Below, piece by piece: positions 35,134 to 43,127 of a stretch of 64,000 nucleotides of DNA. The stretch's first letter is position 1. Every line of letters begins with the position of its first letter. The notes beneath the pieces were generated by a model, which was not told the origin of the DNA, ran no database searches, and saw only the letters and a list, made by a program, of their open reading frames with translations. The translations under genes and the position numbers were made by a program. Source of the stretch: Fibrobacter succinogenes (GTDB taxonomy: Bacteria > Fibrobacterota > Fibrobacteria > Fibrobacterales > Fibrobacteraceae); NCBI GenBank assembly GCA_902761355.1, contig CACWJY010000005.1, positions 54,710 to 118,709 of the forward strand, given 5' to 3'.

Positions 35134-35907
35134 TTAGTCAGCAATCACAAAATCAATCTTGGTGTCTGGCGGCAAGTAGTCGCCGTGTTTTGGCATCGTT
35201 TCGATAACGGTTCCCGGCTGACGGCCTTCTTCATCTTTCTTACGCTTAATCTTGCCAACCTTAAAGCCCAACTTTTCCATTTTAGCGTAAACATTATCGA
35301 TAAGTTCTCCGCTAAAATCGGGAAGCAACGTATTGCCCGACGTTACGCCAGCCGAAATCACAACCTTAACCGTGTCACCAACACGTACCTTTTGACCAGC
35401 CATCGGGATTGTACGAATCACGACACCGCGAGGAATGCTCTGGTGAGCGCCCTTGACAATTGCACCCTGCACAAGGCCTGCTCGACTAAGAGAAATCGAA
35501 GCCTGCTTTTGGCTCTTGCCACGAAGATCCGGAATTTCGACTTCGCGAAGGCCCATACTCTTAGTAAGCTTGACCGTACGTCCAAGTTTAGCGGTGCGCC
35601 CGGCAGCAGGCATCTGCACCAACACAAGGCCTTCTGGAATCTGCGCACTGTAGCGTCCCTCTTCAAGCCATTCGTACTTAAAGCCCGCCGAATCCAGAGC
35701 CTTTTCGGCAGCCTCTTGCGTCATGCCTTCAAGGTTCGGAACTTCTCCCGTCGAGGCAAAATGACCCGAGAAAATCGGCATCACCAATTTATCAACGGCA
35801 AAGGCAAGTACAATCAAAAGAACAATCCAAATGCCAATAGCCTTGGCGACAGGAGCCGTCTTGACCCATGTCAAAACTTTGTTCAAAATACGTTTTACTT
35901 TATCCAT
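35134..35907 (-). CDS. Membrane-anchored triple-PASTA protein
   Basis: 257 aa. One transmembrane segment lies at about residues 22-42, with a basic cytoplasmic N-terminus. Three PASTA domains follow outside (about 55-118, 120-190, 192-257), each with the Pro-x-hydrophobic-x-Gly start and an ending of the type GxTVKLTKS, GDTVKVVIS or DTKIDFVIAD. PASTA domains bind muropeptides and uncrosslinked peptidoglycan and are normally attached to Ser/Thr kinases or PBPs. No kinase or transpeptidase domain is present here. The context (purA, crp, TPR lipoprotein, LolB-like) suggests an envelope housekeeping operon. Confidence 0.88.
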   Translation of the reverse strand: MDKVKRILNKVLTWVKTAPVAKAIGIWIVLLIVLAFAVDKLVMPIFSGHFASTGEVPNLEGMTQEAAEKALDSAGFKYEWLEEGRYSAQIPEGLVLVQMPAAGRTAKLGRTVKLTKSMGLREVEIPDLRGKSQKQASISLSRAGLVQGAIVKGAHQSIPRGVVIRTIPMAGQKVRVGDTVKVVISAGVTSGNTLLPDFSGELIDNVYAKMEKLGFKVGKIKRKKDEEGRQPGTVIETMPKHGDYLPPDTKIDFVIAD

Positions 35908-35939
35908 AACTAATTCTGAATTCCGAGCTCCGAATTCAT

Positions 35940-36650
35940 CTATCCCTTAGTAGCCTTTTCCTGCAAGGCTTCCTCATCAAAGATTACGATATCCTTGCCG
36001 GTCATGGCGATAGCATTTGCCTTCACAAGCATCGAGCAAATGCGGCTCACCGTTTCGCGGGTGGTACCCGACATGTCTGCCAGCTGCTGCTGGGTCGGGC
36101 GGTTGTGGATTACCGTCACCATCTGACCGTTATCGGTGTGGATTCGCATGCCGCGCTCTTCCATCAGGTTCAAGAGAGTACCGGCTACGCGCCCGCTCAC
36201 CGACATTGTAGACAAAGAACCAATCTGCTTGTTCGCCTTGCGCAATCTCTTGCTCATTTCAGACAAGAGCGACATCGCGATTTCAGGGGTCTGGCGAATC
36301 AGCGTCAAGAACGGTTCACGGTGAATGATCATCAGCTGCGCATCGGTGACGGTGCGAACCGAGGCAGACCTCGGTTCCCCGTCGATGAGCGACATTTCAC
36401 CGAAGAAGTCTCCGCGTTCCAAGAAACTGAGGATCGTCTCGCGCCCATCGACGCCGGTCATGTAGACCTGCACCGTACCCGAAGCAATCAGGTACAGCGC
36501 CTTCATCGAGCAGTCGCCCTCGAGTACCACAGTCTCGTCGCGGTTGAAGTCTTGGACAACAACCAAATTGGCTAGCAGGCCAAGTTGTTCTTCCGTCAAT
36601 TCAGAGAAAAGGTCAACCCCTTTCAAGAGTCCACATACGTTGCTGTCCAT
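35940..36650 (-). CDS. Crp/Fnr-family transcriptional regulator
   Basis: 236 aa. The cyclic-nucleotide-binding beta-roll covers residues 10-125 (LYLIASGTVQVYM, FGEMSLIDGEPRSASVRT). A dimerisation helix follows, then a winged helix with the recognition segment PTQQQLADMSGTTRETVSR at about 190-208. The phosphate-binding-cassette segment GEMSLIDGEPRSA is close to that of cAMP-binding members (GELGLFEEGQERSA in E. coli CRP), so a nucleotide ligand is possible. No FNR-type Cys cluster is visible. AAGGAG precedes the start. It lies 22 bp after purA and 32 bp before the PASTA gene. Confidence 0.92.
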   Translation of the reverse strand: MDSNVCGLLKGVDLFSELTEEQLGLLANLVVVQDFNRDETVVLEGDCSMKALYLIASGTVQVYMTGVDGRETILSFLERGDFFGEMSLIDGEPRSASVRTVTDAQLMIIHREPFLTLIRQTPEIAMSLLSEMSKRLRKANKQIGSLSTMSVSGRVAGTLLNLMEERGMRIHTDNGQMVTVIHNRPTQQQLADMSGTTRETVSRICSMLVKANAIAMTGKDIVIFDEEALQEKATKG

Positions 36651-36672
36651 TTTCTTCTCCTTCTTTAGATTC

Positions 36673-37956
36673 TTAGTCCAAATCTACGATGATGCTCTGG
36701 TCACGCTTTGCACCGATCGAGATCATGCCAATCTTCACACCCACGAGTTCGGCCATACGGTTCAGGTACTTGCGAGCATTTTCCGGCAATTCTTCGAGCT
36801 TGCGGCACTTGGTGGTATCGCACTTCCAGCCCGGCATTTCTTCGTAGACCGGCACGCAGCGGCCGACCTTAGAAAGCTGGTTCGGGAAGTTTTCAATCTT
36901 TTCGCCATCACATTCGTAATGAGTGCAAATCTTGATGGTATCGAAAGTGTCAAGCACATCGAGCTTGGTGATAGCCAAGTGAGTGAGACCGTTCACCACG
37001 GCAGCCTTGCGAACCACCGGAGCATCGAACCAACCGCAACGGCGGTTACGGCCCGTGGTAGCACCATATTCGTTACCGATCTTGCGGAGCGTGTCGCCCG
37101 TTTCATCCAATAGTTCAGTCGGGAACGGACCGTTACCCACGCGAGTCGTGTAAGCCTTGACAACACCGACAACCTGGTCAATAGCCGTGGGGCCAATGCC
37201 AGCGCCGCAGCTTGCGTAACCGGCAACAGTGTTGCTGGAGGTCACGAACGGATAAGTACCCTGGTCCACGTCAAGGATGGTTCCCTGAGCGCCTTCAAAT
37301 ACCAGACGCTTGCCAGCCTTCACTGCGGCATAAAGCATGGCGCTCACGTCGCGCACGAACGGCTTGATCTTTTGGCCCAGTTCCAGGTAGTCCTTGATGA
37401 CCTGTTCCGGGTCGATTTCGGGCACATCGTACATCACCTTGAATTCTTCGTTGTGGACCTTGGCCATGGCTTCGACGCGGGGGCGAAGTTCGCGTTCATC
37501 CATCAGGTCGCCCACGCGAACACCGATACGGTTCACCTTATCACTGTAGCAGGGGCCAATGCCACGGCCCGTGGTGCCGATGGCACCCTTACCGGCCTTC
37601 TTTTCCTTGGCCTTGTCGAGGGTAGAGTGGTACGGGAGCACCACATGAGCGTTATCGGCAATGAACAGGCGGCCTTCGGGGTTGATACCCTTGGTGTGCA
37701 GGTCGGCGATTTCAGCCAGGGTCTGCACCGGGTCCAGCACCACGCCGTTACCGATTACACAAATCTTGTCATCATGCATAATGCCCGAGGGAATCAGGTG
37801 GAATACGAACTTTTTGTCGCCCACTTCCACGGTATGGCCAGCATTTGCGCCGCCCTGGAAACGCACGATATAGTCTGCGTCCAGCGTCAGAAAATCAACA
37901 ACCTTGGCCTTGCCTTCGTCACCCCACTGGGAACCGATTACAACACGATTTGCCAT
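36673..37956 (-). CDS. purA: Adenylosuccinate synthetase
   Basis: 427 aa from the ATG at 37956, supported by GAAGGA upstream and the family N-terminus. The enzyme joins IMP and aspartate with GTP in AMP synthesis. The P-loop reads QWGDEGKAKVVDF; most family members have Gly-Lys-Gly-Lys, and the Ala variant occurs in some spirochaete-type enzymes. The downstream GGANAGHTV, IGTTGRGIGPCYSDK, EGAQGTILDVDQGTYPFVT and TTGRNRRCGWFD blocks are all intact. Length is normal. It heads the operon with crp, PASTA, TPR and LolB-like genes. Confidence 0.96.
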   Translation of the reverse strand: MANRVVIGSQWGDEGKAKVVDFLTLDADYIVRFQGGANAGHTVEVGDKKFVFHLIPSGIMHDDKICVIGNGVVLDPVQTLAEIADLHTKGINPEGRLFIADNAHVVLPYHSTLDKAKEKKAGKGAIGTTGRGIGPCYSDKVNRIGVRVGDLMDERELRPRVEAMAKVHNEEFKVMYDVPEIDPEQVIKDYLELGQKIKPFVRDVSAMLYAAVKAGKRLVFEGAQGTILDVDQGTYPFVTSSNTVAGYASCGAGIGPTAIDQVVGVVKAYTTRVGNGPFPTELLDETGDTLRKIGNEYGATTGRNRRCGWFDAPVVRKAAVVNGLTHLAITKLDVLDTFDTIKICTHYECDGEKIENFPNQLSKVGRCVPVYEEMPGWKCDTTKCRKLEELPENARKYLNRMAELVGVKIGMISIGAKRDQSIIVDLD

Positions 37957-37978
37957 ATATCCTTCGTTTTTTGTTGTT

Positions 37979-38016
37979 GACTCGTGGGCCAAACTTTGAA
38001 AAGCAGCCCACAAGTC
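37979..38016 (-). promoter_or_regulatory. Hairpin in the purA leader
   Basis: Arms GACTcGTGGGC (37979-37989) and GCCCACaAGTC (38006-38016): 10 pairs with one C-A mismatch and a 16-nt loop. It lies about 23 bp upstream of the purA start, within the expected 5' untranslated region. A second small hairpin, CAGGG/CCCTG, sits at 38048-38062. No known riboswitch class is recognised. Confidence 0.45.
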
Positions 38017-38079
38017 GATTGCTAGTTAAACACGAAAATAAGCTACCCAGGGGATTTCCCTGAGCCCTTTTTCGCCATA

Positions 38080-38107
38080 AAGATAGTAAACGGGGTTAGA
38101 TGGTAAA
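38080..38107 (-). promoter_or_regulatory. purA: Putative promoter of the purA operon
   Basis: On the minus strand, TTTACC (38102-38107), 16-bp spacer, TATCTT (38080-38085). It would give a leader of about 115 nt containing both hairpins. It is a consensus match by eye only. Confidence 0.35.
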
Positions 38108-38148
38108 ACCTACAAGAGGCTTACATTTTAGGGAAAAAGGCAAAAAAC

Positions 38149-38154
38149 TATAAT
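38149..38154 (+). promoter_or_regulatory. TATAAT -10 box immediately before the acetyltransferase start
   Basis: A perfect TATAAT ends six bases before the ATG at 38161, placing the expected transcription start at or next to the A of the start codon. No Shine-Dalgarno sequence is present, so the mRNA may be leaderless. The -35 element is weak. Confidence 0.45.
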
Positions 38155-38160
38155 TTAACC

Positions 38161-38796
38161 ATGCCAAAATACCCCAATCCCAACGTAGTCCACCCAATTC
38201 CGAATGTGGAATCCATGACCTTCGTCAAGCCGACCATCAAGAATCCAAACATTATCGTCGGTGATTTCACCTACTTTGCCGATACCGATTTCGAAAAACA
38301 TGTCACCCACCACTATGACTTTATTGGAGACAAATTAATTATCGGCAAGTTCTGCCAAATTGCCGCAGGCGTGGAATTCGTAATGAACGGGGCGAATCAC
38401 CAGATGAATGCGGCCTCCACCTACCCCTTCTACATTTTTGGCACCTGGGAGCAAAACGCACCGACCCAAAACGACCTGCCACTCAAAGGCGATACCGTCA
38501 TCGGGAACGACGTATGGATTGGGCAAAACGCTACAATTCTCCCCGGAGTTCACATCGGTGATGGCGCAATTATCGGAGCAAACTCCGTCGTGGGTAGCAA
38601 CGTCGCGCCCTATACCATCGTGGCAGGGAACCCTGCCAAACTCATCCGCAAGCGATTCGACGACGAACTCACCGCACAGCTGCTCAAGTTCAAGTGGTGG
38701 GACAGGAGTATTGACGAAATCAACAGTCTCATTCCCATCCTCACCAGCGGCGACCTCAAAAAAGTGAAAGCCGAGCTCAAGGCCCGGCTTGTGTAA
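38161..38796 (+). CDS. CatB/Vat-type hexapeptide acetyltransferase
   Basis: 211 aa. The left-handed beta-helix shows hexapeptide repeats (GDTVIGNDVWIGQNATILPG, VHIGDGAIIGANSVVGSNV) and an active-site loop GANHQMNAASTYPF with the catalytic His. The C-terminal KRFDDELTAQLLKFKWWDRS is the hallmark of the xenobiotic acetyltransferase (XAT) family, which includes chloramphenicol CatB and streptogramin Vat enzymes. Many chromosomal members act on other acceptors, such as surface sugars, so resistance should not be assumed. It is a single gene. Confidence 0.9.
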   Translation: MPKYPNPNVVHPIPNVESMTFVKPTIKNPNIIVGDFTYFADTDFEKHVTHHYDFIGDKLIIGKFCQIAAGVEFVMNGANHQMNAASTYPFYIFGTWEQNAPTQNDLPLKGDTVIGNDVWIGQNATILPGVHIGDGAIIGANSVVGSNVAPYTIVAGNPAKLIRKRFDDELTAQLLKFKWWDRSIDEINSLIPILTSGDLKKVKAELKARLV

Positions 38797-38805
38797 AAGG
38801 TGATC

Positions 38806-38875
38806 CCACCTAAAGGTGGCCATACGCACTAAGGCAACAAGTTGCCAAGTGCTGTCCGCCCGCAACGAGTGCGGG
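38806..38875. repeat. Array of three consecutive palindromes
   Basis: CCACCT/AGGTGG (38806-38819); GCACT-GGCAAC/GTTGCC-AGTGC (38826-38852, 11 pairs); CCCGCA/TGCGGG (38859-38875). They fill the gap between the convergent acetyltransferase and MoxR genes, without T-runs. The third, reading TCATCCCGCA on the minus strand, resembles REP-type intergenic repeats. Confidence 0.55.
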
Positions 38876-38890
38876 ATGACAACCAGGTCG

Positions 38891-39874
38891 TTACGGCACT
38901 TCGACGCTGTCGAGAATCTTCTGCACGACAGTCTCGGCGGAGACTTCTTCGGCTTCGGCCTCGTAGCTCAAGATAATGCGGTGGCGGAGCACTTCCATAG
39001 CGACGGCCTTCACGTCTTCCGGCGTCACGTAGGCACGGCCCTGGATGAATGCGTGGGCCTTCGAGGCCTGGGCAAGACCGATAGAAGCACGCGGAGAGGC
39101 GCCCACTTCCACAAAACCCACCAGGTCGCTGCGCTTGATGCTGCCCGGATCGCGAGTCGCAAGCACCAGGTTCACAATGTATTCGCGCACGCGTTCGTCC
39201 ACGTACACCTGCTTCACCAGCTGGCGGGCGGCCAGAATATCTTCCTTCGTGGCAACGGCCTGCGGCTGACGCAGCCCCGCGCCGGCGACGGCGTCCAGAA
39301 TCTTCATTTCGTCGGCCTTGTTCGGGTAGCTGACCTTCACCTTCAAGAGGAAACGGTCCACCTGAGCTTCGGGCAGCGGATACGTACCTTCCTGCTCGAT
39401 GGGGTTCTGCGTAGCAAGCACCAGGAACGGCTCGTCCAGCTTGAACGTCTCGTCACCGATGGTGATATGGCGTTCCTGCATGGCTTCGAGCAAGGCGCTC
39501 TGCACCTTCGACGGAGCACGGTTAATTTCGTCGGCGAGCACGAGGTTCGTAAAGAGTGGGCCCTTGCGGGTCTCGAACTTCGCTTCCTTCGCGTTGTAAA
39601 TCGTGGTACCCAGCAAGTCGGCCGGCAACAGGTCAGGTGTGAACTGGATGCGCTTGAAATCCAGCGACACGGCATCGGCAAAAGCCTTCACCGCAGTCGT
39701 CTTGGCAAGGCCCGGAAGGCCTTCCAGCAGCACGTGACCGTCGGCCAAGATACCCGTCAGAATGCTTTCGACCAGAGCCTTCTGGCCAATCACCGTTCCT
39801 TCCACTTCGCGCAACAAATTCATGCAGAATGCGCTCTGCTGGCGCACCTTTTCCGAAAGTTCCTGAATATCCAT
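38891..39874 (-). CDS. MoxR-family AAA+ ATPase
   Basis: 327 aa. Walker A LLEGLPGLAKTT (about 54-65), Walker B LVLADEINRAP (about 112-122), sensor FLVLATQNPIEQEGTYPLPEAQ and the arginine-finger region DRFLLKVKVSYP are all present. MoxR ATPases are chaperones for metal insertion or complex assembly and are usually followed by DUF58 and VWA-domain genes. Here the next minus-strand gene direction is open and no such partner is in the window, so this is an orphan copy or its partners are elsewhere. AGAGGT precedes the start. Confidence 0.93.
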   Translation of the reverse strand: MDIQELSEKVRQQSAFCMNLLREVEGTVIGQKALVESILTGILADGHVLLEGLPGLAKTTAVKAFADAVSLDFKRIQFTPDLLPADLLGTTIYNAKEAKFETRKGPLFTNLVLADEINRAPSKVQSALLEAMQERHITIGDETFKLDEPFLVLATQNPIEQEGTYPLPEAQVDRFLLKVKVSYPNKADEMKILDAVAGAGLRQPQAVATKEDILAARQLVKQVYVDERVREYIVNLVLATRDPGSIKRSDLVGFVEVGASPRASIGLAQASKAHAFIQGRAYVTPEDVKAVAMEVLRHRIILSYEAEAEEVSAETVVQKILDSVEVP

Positions 39875-39938
39875 TTAGTTAACCTCTTCTGTTTTCGCAA
39901 ATTAAGATACAAAATTCCACAGAAAAAGGCAAATGGGC

Positions 39939-40262
39939 CTATTTTTTCTTCTTCGTAGGGGCAGGCAGTTCGGGGAGCATCGCGTCAAGCAACCGAACTA
40001 AGAGATCGTTGTCTTCAATTTGTTCGTTGGTCACACGGAGCATGGACTTCGCGCCATCGTAAGGCAACTGCTTTTTCGCACCGGGGAGCATTGCCAAAGC
40101 CGCGGGCACGGGCTTCACCAAAAGGCGATCGTCGTAAATTCCGCCGAAGACTTTCCCGTCGGCATACAGAATATACTCGCCCATCATCTTGCGGGTCGTC
40201 ACACGCAGCTCGCCCTTAAACTGCTGCAAGACATGGTCTCGAAACTTTTCAGAACTCGGCAT
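39939..40262 (-). CDS. TfoX N-terminal-domain protein
   Basis: 107 aa from the ATG at 40262, preceded by GAAGGGG. The TfoX_N fold is recognisable: VTTRKMMGEYILYADGKVFGGIYDDRLLVKP, then PGAKKQLPYDGAKSMLRV. This family includes the N-terminal half of TfoX/Sxy, a competence regulator, but stand-alone copies are widespread and of unknown function. A Lys-rich tail ends the protein. It is divergent from the SMR transporter gene and shares a 54-bp promoter region with a perfect palindrome. Confidence 0.85.
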   Translation of the reverse strand: MPSSEKFRDHVLQQFKGELRVTTRKMMGEYILYADGKVFGGIYDDRLLVKPVPAALAMLPGAKKQLPYDGAKSMLRVTNEQIEDNDLLVRLLDAMLPELPAPTKKKK

Positions 40263-40286
40263 ATACACCCCTTCACAATTTGTCAT

Positions 40287-40310
40287 AATATACAAATTAT
40301 TTTGTATATT
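40287..40310. promoter_or_regulatory. Perfect 10-bp inverted repeat, candidate operator
   Basis: AATATACAAA (40287-40296), spacer TTAT, TTTGTATATT (40301-40310), located in the middle of the 54-bp region between two divergent genes. TATATT at its right end also fits a -10 box for the SMR gene, six bases from the ATG at 40317. Any protein binding here would affect both genes. Confidence 0.6.
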
Positions 40311-40316
40311 CTCCCC

Positions 40317-40649
40317 ATGCTCAACTACCTATTCCTATTGCTCGCCATTGTCGCAGAGGCCGCCGGCACCACGCTCCTCAAGATGTCGGAACAGTTCACC
40401 AAACTCATTCCTTCCATCGCCTCGCTCGTCTGCTACGTGGCATCGCTCTACCTGTTGAGCCTTTGCCTGCGCACCATCCCCATCGGCATCGCGTACGCTA
40501 CCTGGTCGGCGCTCGGCATCGCCCTCATTACAATAAGCGGCATCTTCTTTTTCAAGCAGATGCCGGATTTGGGAGCCATCATCGGGCTCGTCCTGATTAT
40601 TTCAGGCGTTGCCGTGCTGAATCTTTTCTCAAAAATGGATATCCACTAG
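40317..40649 (+). CDS. SMR-family multidrug/quaternary-amine transporter (EmrE-like)
   Basis: 110 aa, four membrane segments, the normal SMR length. The membrane-embedded Glu14 (AIVAEAAGTTLLK) is the proton/substrate-binding residue, and the signature ATWSALGIALITISGIFFF is in the third segment. SMR proteins work as dimers exporting cationic drugs, guanidinium or betaines. I chose the ATG at 40317 because the family N-terminus starts there. There is no Shine-Dalgarno sequence. It is divergent from the TfoX_N gene. Confidence 0.92.
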   Translation: MLNYLFLLLAIVAEAAGTTLLKMSEQFTKLIPSIASLVCYVASLYLLSLCLRTIPIGIAYATWSALGIALITISGIFFFKQMPDLGAIIGLVLIISGVAVLNLFSKMDIH

Positions 40650-40751
40650 CGATCAACGCGTTTTTTTGCAAAATAAAGTCCGAAAATCCTTTTTAGTGTA
40701 TTTTTTGTTAGATTTCTTTTTAAGAAAGAGAAAATAACGGACACTAATAAT

Positions 40752-42692
40752 ATGGAAAAACAAAGCATCTGGGGAGCACTTGCCGACAACGGTTTTACAT
40801 GCTGGGATTATGGAGTTTTCGCGCTCTATATCGTCATCCTGGTTGTCATGGGCATTTTTCTTTCGCGCGGTAAAAAAGAGACTTCCAAAGACTACTTCTT
40901 GGCGGGCGGATCGCTTACCTGGTGGGCCGTAGGCGCATCTCTCATTGCTGCAAACATTTCTGCCGAGCAGTTTATCGGCATGTCAGGGACCGCATACAAG
41001 TCTGGAATCGCAATGGCCGCTTACGAGTTGATGGCGGCCGTAACACTGATCGTATTGGCCAAGTTCATTTTGCCGCTCATGATTCAAGACAAAGTTTTTA
41101 CCATTCCACAATTTCTGCGAAACCGCTACAACAAGGGCACCGGTCTCGCCTTTTCTATCTTTTGGCTATTTCTCTACGTATTTATCCAGATGACCTCCGT
41201 TGCATGGCTTGGTGCACTGGCGACCAAGCAAATATTAGGACTTCCCGGCATCGAAGGCTCCATCCTTGGAATGAACGTAGACTACGCTCTACTTGGAATC
41301 GTGCTTTTCCTGTTTTTGATTGCGGGCATCTACTCTATTTATGGAGGCCTCATATCCGTAGCGTGGACGGACGTCATGCAGGTATTCTTCCTCATTGGCG
41401 GAGGTCTCGTTACCGCCTTCGCCGCGCTTACGGTGATCGCCCAAAACATTCCGGGTGTCGACGGAGCACTTTCGGCGCTTGGACATATCAAGGACTACCT
41501 TGCGCAAGACGTCGCAGACAGGCACTTCAACCTTGTCGTATCGCGCAATCCCGAAGCCTTCCCGTCTATTCTAAACGACCCCTATTTTGACATTCCGGGC
41601 ATCGTCGTGATTGTTGGGGGACTCTGGCTCACAAACCTCGGCTACTGGGGATTCAACCAGTTCATCATCCAAAAGGGGCTTGCCGCCAAGTCTATTTCCG
41701 AAGCCAAGAAGGGCTTAATTCTCGCTGCGTTTCTGAAAATCCTTATCCCGTTCATCGTATGTATCCCAGGCGTTTGCGCCTATTACGTCATGAACGCCCC
41801 CGAATGCGAAGCCCTGCGCACAACTCTCGTAGGCTCCATTACGCGTTCCGACGACGCCTATCCGTTCCTGATCCGAAACTTCACCCCCGTCATCATTAAA
41901 GGGCTTTCCTTCGCAGCTCTTTCGGCGGCTGTCATTTCATCTCTCGCCTCCATGATCAACTCGACATCCACCATCTTTACGATGGATATTTACAGGCAAT
42001 ATATCAACAAGAACGCAAGCGAAAAAAGGCTGGTTCATGTCGGCCGTCTAACAGCGGTTTGCGCAATGATTGCAGCCTTGATAGCGGTGTACCCGATTCT
42101 AGGCAGCGCCGACCAGGCATTTTTAGTGATTCAAGAATACTGTGGATTTGTTTATCCCGGAATCACAGTCATTTTCAGCCTGGGGCTTTTGTGGAAACGT
42201 GCTTCGGGGCGGGCCGCCGTGGTGACGGCTATCGCCACGTTCGTATTTTCGATTGTATTCAAGTTCACCTTGCCCGAAGTACCTTTCCTACTGCGTATGG
42301 GTTACGTGTTCATGTGTCTAGCGGTTCTGTTCATCAGCATTTCGCTCACCGACAAGAACACCCGGGCAGCCACTCCGCAAACAGAATCTCAAATAAGGGC
42401 ACAGATGAAATGGAGCAAAATCCTCCTTGCAGCCTCTTTGGTCTGCTACATAACGGGCTGCGTATCCATGTTCTCTGAAGTCTGCGTCAATTATGGATTC
42501 GAGGCGATATTCTTCTTTGCAACCATGCTTCTCGTATTGTCGATTTACCTGAGATCAAACGCAAAAGACAAAGTCGAAGACATCAAATCCATGGGAATTG
42601 ACCTAGCGGCGTTCCGTACAGACAGGTTCTTCAATTACGGCGCATTGTGCATTATGGTAATCATTACCATTCTATACGCCTGTTTTTGGTAG
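40752..42692 (+). CDS. Sodium:solute symporter (SSS family, SGLT-like)
   Basis: 646 aa with 14 or 15 membrane segments. SGLT hallmarks are present: SKDYFLAGGSLTWWAVGASLIAANISAEQFIG in TM1, RNRYNKGTG, IYSIYGGLISVAWTDVMQ and the TM8 Na+-site segment AALSAAVISSLASMINSTSTIFTMDIY. The family cotransports Na+ with sugars, amino acids or vitamins; length and motifs favour the sugar (SGLT) branch, but the substrate is not certain. It is monocistronic; its 3' end overlaps the convergent acetyltransferase gene by 21 bp. Confidence 0.9.
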   Translation: MEKQSIWGALADNGFTCWDYGVFALYIVILVVMGIFLSRGKKETSKDYFLAGGSLTWWAVGASLIAANISAEQFIGMSGTAYKSGIAMAAYELMAAVTLIVLAKFILPLMIQDKVFTIPQFLRNRYNKGTGLAFSIFWLFLYVFIQMTSVAWLGALATKQILGLPGIEGSILGMNVDYALLGIVLFLFLIAGIYSIYGGLISVAWTDVMQVFFLIGGGLVTAFAALTVIAQNIPGVDGALSALGHIKDYLAQDVADRHFNLVVSRNPEAFPSILNDPYFDIPGIVVIVGGLWLTNLGYWGFNQFIIQKGLAAKSISEAKKGLILAAFLKILIPFIVCIPGVCAYYVMNAPECEALRTTLVGSITRSDDAYPFLIRNFTPVIIKGLSFAALSAAVISSLASMINSTSTIFTMDIYRQYINKNASEKRLVHVGRLTAVCAMIAALIAVYPILGSADQAFLVIQEYCGFVYPGITVIFSLGLLWKRASGRAAVVTAIATFVFSIVFKFTLPEVPFLLRMGYVFMCLAVLFISISLTDKNTRAATPQTESQIRAQMKWSKILLAASLVCYITGCVSMFSEVCVNYGFEAIFFFATMLLVLSIYLRSNAKDKVEDIKSMGIDLAAFRTDRFFNYGALCIMVIITILYACFW

Positions 42693-43127
42693 AACCTTTT
42701 CCATATACACGCATTCAAACGTGTCATGATGGGCTTTACCGTTTTCATTAAAGCGGTAGCCCATTTTTTCATAGAAGCCAGCGACATTCACGCGACTCGA
42801 GATTTCGATCTTTTTGACACCAGACTCGCGCATCCACTTTTCAGCCTCGGCAACAACGGCCTGGCCTAAATGTTTGCCACGGTATTCCGGCAACACCACG
42901 ACGCGACCAATTTCGGCAACGCCGTCGGCAACAGAACCCACTTCAAACCAGCGGCAGGTAGCAACCGGATAAATATCATCCAGTGCTAGAATGTAATGGC
43001 AGTTTTCTCCATCATGCGAATCTATTTCGGCATCCAAAGGAATCTGGTACTTGCGCATCATCGTGGCGATGCGCACGTAATAGGCGCCCGCCCGTTCACA
43101 CTCCTTTGTCACCCGTATAATTTTCAC
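42672..43127 (-). CDS. GNAT-family N-acetyltransferase
   Basis: 151 aa from the GTG at 43127, chosen because the family begins MKIIRVT and AGGGG lies about 10 bases upstream; the frame is open further but would overlap the upstream gene much more. Acetyl-CoA loop RVVVLPEYRGKHLGQAVV (motif A), then KKIEISSRVNVAGFYEKMGYRF. The acceptor is unknown. It overlaps the lipoprotein gene upstream by 32 bp and the symporter gene at its 3' end by 21 bp. Confidence 0.85.
   Translation of the reverse strand: MKIIRVTKECERAGAYYVRIATMMRKYQIPLDAEIDSHDGENCHYILALDDIYPVATCRWFEVGSVADGVAEIGRVVVLPEYRGKHLGQAVVAEAEKWMRESGVKKIEISSRVNVAGFYEKMGYRFNENGKAHHDTFECVYMEKVLPKTGV

Noticed and set aside
38816..39958. 380-residue plus-strand frame over the MoxR gene
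   Set aside because: Antisense to intact Walker motifs; begins inside the palindrome array.
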